A stretch of DNA of 39,590 bases, taken from NCBI GenBank assembly GCA_017416285.1, contig JAFQCU010000037.1, positions 1-39,590 on the forward strand. Reading direction: 5' to 3'. The position numbers were made by a program, and so were the translations under genes. Under the pieces are notes generated by a model. The model ran no database searches and had not been told where the DNA came from. It was given only the letters and a program-made list of their open reading frames with translations. Within the stretch, counting starts at the first letter, position 1, and every line of letters starts with the position of its first letter. Origin of the DNA: Clostridia bacterium. Lineage in GTDB: Bacteria > Bacillota > Clostridia > Oscillospirales > Acutalibacteraceae. This document shows, piece by piece, positions 33,930 through 39,590 of the stretch.

Positions 33930-36215
33930 TTACATATTAATACTGTTTGCGCCCAAGTTTTTAGCGGTGTCGCTAATATATTTGTGGCAAGTAAACATTA
34001 TAATTTGATTTTTGTCAGAATATTTTTTCAAATATTCCAAAGCGGTTTTTTGGCGGTTATCATCAAACTGTGCCAAAGAATCATCAAGCATAATGGGAAG
34101 TGTGCCGTTCTCATCGGTCATTAATTCGCTTAAAGCCAAACGCATACTCAAATATGCTTGGTCAACAGTACCGCTTGAAAGATAGGCAGAATCGAAGCTG
34201 CCGAAAATATCAGCTTTTTGAACCGCTATATCAAACGATTTTGAAACGCTTATACCGTTATATTTGCCTCCCGTAATACCGCTGAAAATTTCACCAGTTT
34301 TATTGTCAAGCACACTGCCGTAGCTGCGCCTAACCTCGGCAAAGCTTTCGGTTAAAACCTCCATCGCAAGGTCTAAATCTGCAACGTACTGTGCCTGCTT
34401 TTCGGTTTTTTGGGTCAAATCGGCAATTTGCTTTTTAAGGCTTTCGGGGTTTTCCATAATTTTTTGCTGCGCCTTAATTTCGGTTAAAATTGCGGTGGCA
34501 TCGGTCTTTTGGGCGGTGATTTCCTCTAAAATGGCGTCATATTCGGCCTTGATGCTTTCAAAATTATCAACGGCGCCAAAGCTTTCCGCCTCTTTAATTT
34601 TTTGTGCGGCGGCTTCGTAAGAAATATTGCCGACGTCCTTTAAAATATAATTGATTTTTTGCTTAATTTCCTTTTGCGCCCCCGCTTTTTGGCGAAGTTC
34701 TTGTAGGGTGTCATCAATTTCAGTTGTATTAAAGGTGTCGCCGAGCAGAGCTTTAATCTCGTCGTTATAAACTGTTTTTTCTTTTAAAAATTCATCAATT
34801 TTTTGGGTGTTTTCTTTAATGTGGTTTTGCTGATTTTCAATCATAGCAGCATTAGAATTAAGTGCGGTAGTAATTGCATTAAGGTTGGATTTTTCAAGGG
34901 TGATAACCGTCATAAGCTCGTTTAATTCAAGCTTAATGTTTAAAAGCTCATCCTCAAGCCCTTTTTTCTTGGCATTATTAGAGGATGTAATAACAAGAAA
35001 TATCACACATAAGATAATACCAATTAATGCAACGGCGGCGCCTATATATGTGTTATAAGTGCATAGCGCCGCACCGCCCAAACCAAGTAAGATTCCTAAA
35101 ATAAGCAGAATGAGGTTTGGCGCCTTTTTGTTGCTTAATGCGTTTTGGGTATCGCCATACTGTGCTTTTAAATCGGCTTGCTTTTGTTCCAGAGCTTTAA
35201 TTTTATTTTCAAGCTCGGCTGATTTCTCGGGCGAAGCCTTAGTTGGGTCAAGCGCCAAGTCAAGCCCTTGCTTTATAACCTTGTTTTCGTTTTCAAGATT
35301 TTCAATTTTTGCCTTAACACCGTTTATTTTAGAAAGACAAAAATCAATCTTTTTAAGGAACATTTCATCAATGACCGTTCCGTTTTCAAGTGTTAAAGAT
35401 TTTGTTATATTGTCAAGTTCTGCCTTTAAGCTTAAAAGTTCACGAAGCTTTTCAGCGTTTCTGAAATCCTGTTCTTTATCGATTGTAACCTTTAATTTGC
35501 CAGCTTTTTCTTGCAGTTTTTCGATTTCGGCAACAATTTCTTTTGCTTTAATATTACCAAAATTAATTTTTTCCTGTGTTTCGTTAGCCTTTAAAAGGGC
35601 ATCGTTAAGTGCTTTTAGTGAAGCCAGGTTTTTATCGTATTCACCGGCTCGGCCGCTTTTTGAAGCAAGGGCGAGCTTGGCCTTTTCAAGGCGTTTATAC
35701 ACCTCATCAAATGAAGCGTTTTCTTCACCCGTTAAAGCAAGGTTTGAAAGCTTTGAATTAATTTCGCCCTCGGCGCCGGCGTTGCTTTCCGGAAATCCGA
35801 ATTGACCAATAAAAATACTGCGTTCAAATGCTGCGGCAGAAAGACCTAAAAGCTTTGTGCCAATATCGGCCGAAACGGTTTCACGACTGCCTAAATCGGT
35901 ATTAATAAGGGTGACCTTATCTGTGGAGTTTGACTCGCCGAAAATACGCTCCAGACGGTAATTTTTACCATCCTTTTCATAATCAATACTGCCCGCCATT
36001 TGGCTGTTATCCCATGGGGTGTATTTTTTGCGTATGTTTTTTGACAAATCGCCTTTGGCACGGTCCGAGCCGTAAAACATCATTTTAATGAAGCTCATAA
36101 CAGTGGTTTTGCCGTTTTCGTTTTCACCGTATATAACGTTAAAGCTGTCATTAAGCTCAAGCTTTAAATCCTTAACGCCGCCGAAGGCAGAAATATAAAG
36201 CGATTTAATCTTCAT
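33930..36215 (-). CDS. Rad50/SbcC-like ATPase with a mid-coil membrane hairpin (YhaN-like)
   Basis: 761-residue SMC-type protein. Walker A GENENGKTT (residues 30-38) after the usual start MKIKSLYISAFGGVKDL; long coiled coil about 190-360 and 410-630; signature-like YLSSGTVDQAYLSMRLAL and Walker B LPIMLDDSLAQFDDNR near the end. At the apex, where Rad50/SbcC carry a CxxC zinc hook, there are instead two hydrophobic segments (about 365-410: LILLILGILLGLGGAALC, then IGAAVALIGIILCVIFLVI). It should act with the overlapping phosphoesterase gene in DNA end processing, probably tethered to the membrane. Closest known pair: Bacillus YhaN/YhaO. Confidence 0.85.
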   Translation of the reverse strand: MKIKSLYISAFGGVKDLKLELNDSFNVIYGENENGKTTVMSFIKMMFYGSDRAKGDLSKNIRKKYTPWDNSQMAGSIDYEKDGKNYRLERIFGESNSTDKVTLINTDLGSRETVSADIGTKLLGLSAAAFERSIFIGQFGFPESNAGAEGEINSKLSNLALTGEENASFDEVYKRLEKAKLALASKSGRAGEYDKNLASLKALNDALLKANETQEKINFGNIKAKEIVAEIEKLQEKAGKLKVTIDKEQDFRNAEKLRELLSLKAELDNITKSLTLENGTVIDEMFLKKIDFCLSKINGVKAKIENLENENKVIKQGLDLALDPTKASPEKSAELENKIKALEQKQADLKAQYGDTQNALSNKKAPNLILLILGILLGLGGAALCTYNTYIGAAVALIGIILCVIFLVITSSNNAKKKGLEDELLNIKLELNELMTVITLEKSNLNAITTALNSNAAMIENQQNHIKENTQKIDEFLKEKTVYNDEIKALLGDTFNTTEIDDTLQELRQKAGAQKEIKQKINYILKDVGNISYEAAAQKIKEAESFGAVDNFESIKAEYDAILEEITAQKTDATAILTEIKAQQKIMENPESLKKQIADLTQKTEKQAQYVADLDLAMEVLTESFAEVRRSYGSVLDNKTGEIFSGITGGKYNGISVSKSFDIAVQKADIFGSFDSAYLSSGTVDQAYLSMRLALSELMTDENGTLPIMLDDSLAQFDDNRQKTALEYLKKYSDKNQIIMFTCHKYISDTAKNLGANSINM

Positions 36216-37317
36216 TATACTTTACCTCCGAATTAAAGGCACGAAGCCCAATATTAAGTGCACGGGTTACGGCATCTTTATCCTCACCGTTTTTCAGTCT
36301 TTCAAGCATATTCTTAACAAAAACGCCTTTAAGGGTGGGTTCACTTGCCAAAAGTTCCAAATCAATCGCAAATTCGGTCTTGTCACTCAGTTTTACAAAA
36401 TATAAAACTGCTGAAAGCCGAGTGGTGATTTCGGTAAGATTTAATTGTGCTTCGGGCGGAATATTTCCTACAAGTTCAATTTTATAAAGATTGTCGGCAA
36501 AGTTTTCGAAATTTGCCTTAAGGTCGTCTAATATTGCTTTAGAAATATCCTCTGTATCGGTAACGTCAATTTTTCTTACAATGTGCTGGCGTTTTGAAAC
36601 GGGTATAAACTCCATTTGGCAGCGACCCTTTGTAACCGTACCGAAGTATACGCCCTTTTCGTCCAATTCGTCAAAGCCCTGACCTTCGGGACAGCCACAA
36701 TAAGCAAAGTGGGTGTTTTCAATTTTGCCAATGGGGGTGTGGGCGTGAACGTGACCCAAAGCGATATAATCCATACCGCTTTTTTTAACAAATTTTGGGG
36801 TGATTGAATTATAGTCAGAGCCCAAATCGGCACGCAGCTCGCCGTGTTGTACCATAATATTTACATAATTACTGTCTGGCGATATTGTGAATTCTTCCTC
36901 GCCCTTTAAATATACGCTTTCAAATGAGCGACCGTAAACCCGAGCCTTTATATCATCAAAGGTTATAACGCTGTCCTTTGCGGGTAAAACGTAAAGGTTT
37001 TCGGGCAAAGCACGGGTTAAAAAGGGTGAGTCGGCAGTTAAGGGGTCGTGGTTACCTGCGGCAAAAATTACCTTAATTTCGGGTATTTGTGCTATTTTAT
37101 TAAACACGCCGTCAACGAATTCGGCTTCGACCGTGTTACTTTCAAATAAGTCACCGGCAATGGCTAAAATATCGGCGCTTTTTTCCTTTGCTAAATCAAC
37201 AATTCTTTCAAAGGTTAAAAGGGTTTCAAAGCGTCTACCTTCAGCGGCGACACCCAAAAAGGCATCACGTGCGCCAATGTGAATATCCGCTGTGTGCAAA
37301 ATTTTTACATTATTCAT
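36205..37317 (-). CDS. Mre11/SbcD-like metallophosphoesterase (YhaO-like)
   Basis: 370-residue exonuclease-family protein. All calcineurin-type metal motifs are present in order: TADIHIGA (D11, H13), AGDLFE, AAGNHDP, MVQHGE and ALGHVHAH. A C-terminal capping region (IRKIDVTDTEDISKAIL...) follows, as in SbcD. The last 11 bases overlap the start of the yhaN-like gene, consistent with a two-subunit nuclease-ATPase. The residues GARDAFLGVAAEGRRFET fit the YhaO branch better than SbcD. Substrate is inferred to be double-stranded DNA ends. Confidence 0.88.
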   Translation of the reverse strand: MNNVKILHTADIHIGARDAFLGVAAEGRRFETLLTFERIVDLAKEKSADILAIAGDLFESNTVEAEFVDGVFNKIAQIPEIKVIFAAGNHDPLTADSPFLTRALPENLYVLPAKDSVITFDDIKARVYGRSFESVYLKGEEEFTISPDSNYVNIMVQHGELRADLGSDYNSITPKFVKKSGMDYIALGHVHAHTPIGKIENTHFAYCGCPEGQGFDELDEKGVYFGTVTKGRCQMEFIPVSKRQHIVRKIDVTDTEDISKAILDDLKANFENFADNLYKIELVGNIPPEAQLNLTEITTRLSAVLYFVKLSDKTEFAIDLELLASEPTLKGVFVKNMLERLKNGEDKDAVTRALNIGLRAFNSEVKYNED

Positions 37318-37389
37318 TAAATTTCGTCCTTTTTCGCAAATGGATTATAATTATATTATCATTTTTTTAATAATATATCAAGACACAAA

Positions 37390-37418
37390 TTGACTTTAGC
37401 GCTTTTATGTGTTAAAAT
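37390..37418 (+). promoter_or_regulatory. SigA promoter of the yerC-methyltransferase-hslO operon
   Basis: TTGACT (37390-37395), 17-base spacer, TAAAAT (37413-37418), 31 bases before the start codon. Confidence 0.75.
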
Positions 37419-37449
37419 GTTTTTAAAGTTTGACGAAGAGGTGTTTTTT

Positions 37450-37716
37450 ATGAAAAAAACCGATTTTGCCGACCAATTATTCGATGCGGTTTTAACCCTT
37501 GAAAGCAGGGACGAGCTGTATATGTTTTTTGGTGACATTTGCACCCCTAAGGAAATTGAAACCTTTGCACAGCGCTTTGTTGTTGCAAAGCTTTTAAACG
37601 AAAAAAAGGTGTATAGCGATATTGTTAAATCTACCGGTGCAAGTACGGCAACTATTAGCCGTGTAAGCCGTTCTATGAACGAGGGGCTTAATCTTGCTAT
37701 TGAAAGGTTAAAATAA
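37450..37716 (+). CDS. YerC/TrpR-superfamily DNA-binding protein
   Basis: 88 residues, all helical, of the YerC/YecD family (TrpR fold): LFDAVLTLESRDELYMFFGDICTPKEIETFAQRFVVAKLL followed by the helix-turn-helix VYSDIVKSTGASTATISRVSRSM. ATG 37450 follows GAAGAGGTG; in-frame codons upstream run through the promoter. First gene of a tightly packed three-gene unit (2 bases to the next). Target genes are unknown. Confidence 0.92.
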   Translation: MKKTDFADQLFDAVLTLESRDELYMFFGDICTPKEIETFAQRFVVAKLLNEKKVYSDIVKSTGASTATISRVSRSMNEGLNLAIERLK

Positions 37717-37718
37717 AA

Positions 37719-38459
37719 ATGTATAGTATTTTTGCCGATTTTTATGATGAACTTACTTATGACGTTGATTATAAAAAAAGAACGGCTTATTTAATGAAGC
37801 TTTTTAAAAAATACGGCAAGGCGCCCAAGCTTTTACTCGACGTTGCTTGCGGTACGGGCGGGTTTTCAAACGAGTTTGCAAAATTGGGTGTTGAGGTTAT
37901 CGGCACCGATATAAGCGAAGAAATGCTGGGCATTGCACGTGAAAATTCTGCCATGCAGGGGCTTGACGTTTTGTATCTTTGCCAAGCCGCCGAAGAGCTT
38001 GATTTATACGGCACGGTGGATGGTGCGGTCTGTTGTCTTGACAGCTTAAACCACATAACTGATTATAAAAAGCTTTGCAAAGCACTGCAAATGGTTTCCT
38101 TGTTTTTAGAGCCTGATTGCTTGTTCATTTTTGACGTTAACACCGAATATAAGCACCGTGAGGTTTTGGGAGATAACGTTTTTGTTATGGACAGGGAACA
38201 GGTTTATTGCGTGTGGGCAAACGCATATAACGAAAAGAAAAAAACGGTGGATATAATGCTCGACTTTTTTGTTAAAGAGGGGGAAGTATATTCACGTTAC
38301 AGTGAAGAATTTTCTGAAAGGGCATATACAGGGGACGAGTTGGCATCTGCTTTAGAAAAAGCGGGGCTTCAAGTGGTTGAAATATTTGACGATATGACCG
38401 AAAAGCCCTTAAACGATAAAAGTCAAAGGGCAATTTACGTTACTAAAAAGGTGAAATAA
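37719..38459 (+). CDS. Class I SAM-dependent methyltransferase
   Basis: 246 residues. SAM-binding motif I LLDVACGTGGFSNEFAKLG (about 39-57), motif II acidic GTDISEEMLGIAREN (about 64), motif III-like AVCCLDSLNHI and a post-motif LEPDCLFIFDVNTEYK. The N-terminus YSIFADFYDELTYDVDY is typical of YqeM-type small-molecule or unassigned methyltransferases in Firmicutes. Stop and next start overlap as TAATG. Substrate not identifiable. Confidence 0.9.
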   Translation: MYSIFADFYDELTYDVDYKKRTAYLMKLFKKYGKAPKLLLDVACGTGGFSNEFAKLGVEVIGTDISEEMLGIARENSAMQGLDVLYLCQAAEELDLYGTVDGAVCCLDSLNHITDYKKLCKALQMVSLFLEPDCLFIFDVNTEYKHREVLGDNVFVMDREQVYCVWANAYNEKKKTVDIMLDFFVKEGEVYSRYSEEFSERAYTGDELASALEKAGLQVVEIFDDMTEKPLNDKSQRAIYVTKKVK

Positions 38460-39331
38460 TGGGTAAGCTTATAAGATGTATAACAAGTGAAGGCGCTATA
38501 ATGGTGTCTGCGATTGATTCAACTGATATTGTGGCAAAGGCCGAACAAATTCATAAAACCTCAGCTGTGGTTACAGCGGCACTTGGCAGACTTTTGACTG
38601 CCGGCGCTATGATGGGCAATATGCTTAAGGGTGAAAACAATTCTATCACCTTAAAGGTTGACGGTGGCGGACCTATTGGTGTGATTACTGTTAGTGCCGA
38701 TTATCACGGCAATGTGCGTGGTTATGCTACAAATCCCGTGGTGGAAATTCCCTTAAAGCCTAACGGCAAGCTTGATGTGTCGGGCGCTGTCGGTACCGAT
38801 GGCAACTTGTTTGTTATTAAGGATTTAGGCCTTAAAGACCCGTACAATGGCTTTGTTCCGCTTGTGTCGGGCGAAATTGCCGAGGATATCACCTCTTACT
38901 ATGCAACAAGTGAACAAATCCCCACCGTTTGTGCTTTGGGTGTGCTTGTTGATAAGGATTTAACCGTTAAAAAAGCGGGCGGATATATTTTACAGCTTTT
39001 ACCCTTTACCGAGGATGAAATAATAGATAAGCTTGAGGAAAATCTTAAAACCCAGCGCCCCTTAACCGCCTTAATGGATGAGGGTATGGATATTGAAGAT
39101 ATCGTGCGTGACGTGTTAAGAGGGTTTGACGTTGAAGTCATATATACCGAAGAAGTTGAATATAAATGTAAATGTTCGAAGGCAAAGGTTGAGGCGACTT
39201 TAAAGAGTCTTGGTGAAAAAGAACTTAACGAAATTTTGGCGACCGAACCCACAATTGATGTGTATTGTAATTTCTGTAATACAACATATAGTTTTACTAA
39301 AAATGATGTTGAAAAAATTTTGAAAAAATAA
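38459..39331 (+). CDS. hslO: Redox-regulated chaperone Hsp33
   Basis: 290-residue holdase activated by oxidation. N-terminal core: LIRCITSEGAIMVSAIDSTDIV, TAALGRLLTAGAMMGNMLK, VDGGGPIGVITVSADYHGNVRGYATNP. C-terminal zinc switch with the four cysteines: CKC (about 236-238) and CNFC (about 269-272). Standard length. It shares one base with the methyltransferase stop. Useful in an anaerobe exposed to oxygen; control beyond the shared operon promoter is not visible. Confidence 0.95.
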   Translation: MGKLIRCITSEGAIMVSAIDSTDIVAKAEQIHKTSAVVTAALGRLLTAGAMMGNMLKGENNSITLKVDGGGPIGVITVSADYHGNVRGYATNPVVEIPLKPNGKLDVSGAVGTDGNLFVIKDLGLKDPYNGFVPLVSGEIAEDITSYYATSEQIPTVCALGVLVDKDLTVKKAGGYILQLLPFTEDEIIDKLEENLKTQRPLTALMDEGMDIEDIVRDVLRGFDVEVIYTEEVEYKCKCSKAKVEATLKSLGEKELNEILATEPTIDVYCNFCNTTYSFTKNDVEKILKK

Positions 39332-39351
39332 AAAATTTTTAAAAAAATTGC

Positions 39352-39380
39352 TTGACAAACGATATTTATTGTGATAATAT
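39352..39380 (+). promoter_or_regulatory. SigA promoter of the tRNA-Val/tRNA-Asp operon
   Basis: TTGACA (39352-39357), 17-base spacer, TAATAT (39375-39380), almost the same as the 5S rRNA promoter. The leader to the first tRNA (39381-39429) has a TTGCC-ATT-GGCAA hairpin. Confidence 0.82.
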
Positions 39381-39429
39381 ATTGCTTGTCGCCGGTGAGT
39401 TGCCATTGGCAAGCCAGCGCGGTCATCGT

Positions 39430-39505
39430 GGGAGCATAGCTCAGCTGGGAGAGCATCTGCCTTACAAGCAGAGGGTCACAGGTTCGAGCCCTGTTGTTCC
39501 CACCA
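39430..39505 (+). tRNA. tRNA-Val (anticodon TAC)
   Basis: Complete cloverleaf: acceptor GGGAGCA/TGTTCCC (one G-T pair), D arm TAGCTCAGCTGGGAGAGCA, anticodon arm TCTGC-CTTACAA-GCAGA giving anticodon TAC, variable GGGTC, T arm ACAGG-TTCGAGC-CCTGT, encoded CCA at 39503-39505. Confidence 0.97.
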
Positions 39506-39508
39506 TGT

Positions 39509-39585
39509 GGCCTGGTAGTTCAGTTGGTTAGAACGCTAGCCTGTCACGCTAGAGGTCGTGGGTTCGAGCCCCATCCAGGTCGCCA
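39509..39585 (+). tRNA. tRNA-Asp (anticodon GTC)
   Basis: Complete cloverleaf three bases after tRNA-Val: acceptor GGCCTGG/CCAGGTC, anticodon arm CTAGC-CTGTCAC-GCTAG giving GTC, T arm GTGGG-TTCGAGC-CCCAT, G discriminator and encoded CCA. More tRNA genes may follow beyond the window edge. Confidence 0.97.
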
Positions 39586-39590
39586 TTTTG

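Noticed and set aside
35059-35805. Long open frame on the plus strand opposite the yhaN-like gene (248 codons)
   Set aside because: Antisense shadow of a coiled-coil gene: low-complexity S/F/A composition, no ribosome binding site, and the minus-strand protein has clear Walker motifs.

Overview
The window reads as chromosomal DNA of a low-to-moderate G+C, anaerobic, endospore-forming member of the Clostridia, most likely near the Oscillospirales/Ruminococcaceae. This is inferred from gene content (complete eight-gene spoIIIA operon, single-chain pyruvate:ferredoxin oxidoreductase, HrcA/CIRCE heat-shock control, Asp23/Gls24 protein, YhaNO pair, single glycine riboswitch) and from strong SigA-type promoters and Shine-Dalgarno sites. 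No phage, integrase, transposase, plasmid or CRISPR sequence was seen. Most of the window is a core-gene backbone with small accessory insertions.

Layout. 1-1777: 3' end of nusG, then rplK and rplA with two mRNA segments resembling the 23S L1-stalk site, closed by a terminator; rplJ/rplL do not follow. 1783-3831: a repeat element, a LUD-domain gene, and a zinc-ribbon membrane protein gene bounded by inverted copies of a 27-bp repeat. 3851-7399 (-): nifJ. 7575-7781: a lone 5S rRNA gene with its own promoter and terminator. 7881-11047 (-): a small lipoprotein, then an ECF sigma factor (broken by one extra C in a C7 tract) translationally coupled to a membrane-anchored beta-propeller protein, behind an ECF-like promoter. 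11069-11165 (-): candidate small RNA. 11253-12611: mnmE. 12758-13462 (-): DUF2927 lipoprotein.

13599-18407: hrcA-grpE-dnaK-dnaJ under SigA promoter and CIRCE, with a repeat element between dnaK and dnaJ. 18445-23400: two divergently transcribed potassium uptake systems, KtrAB (-) and TrkA-TrkH (+). 23450-28428 (-): Asp23/Gls24 gene and the spoIIIAA-AH operon. 28700-30052 (-): gdhA. 30181-31929: glycine riboswitch and AGCS-type alanine/glycine:Na+ symporter. 32030-33895: self-regulated padR-DUF1700-DUF4097 operon. 33930-37317 (-): YhaN/YhaO-like ATPase/nuclease pair. 37450-39331: yerC-like regulator, methyltransferase and hslO. 39430-39585: tRNA-Val and tRNA-Asp.

The clearest non-textbook signals are the C7 frameshift in the sigma gene, the unassigned small-RNA candidate beside it, a family of intergenic repeats carrying mini-hairpins whose stems differ but stay paired, a transmembrane hairpin where a Rad50-like protein would have its zinc hook, and a potassium channel gene whose ribosome binding site points to an ATT/ATC start. 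I see no strong case for a wholly new multi-gene system; the sigma/beta-propeller locus with its neighbouring RNA is the best candidate.
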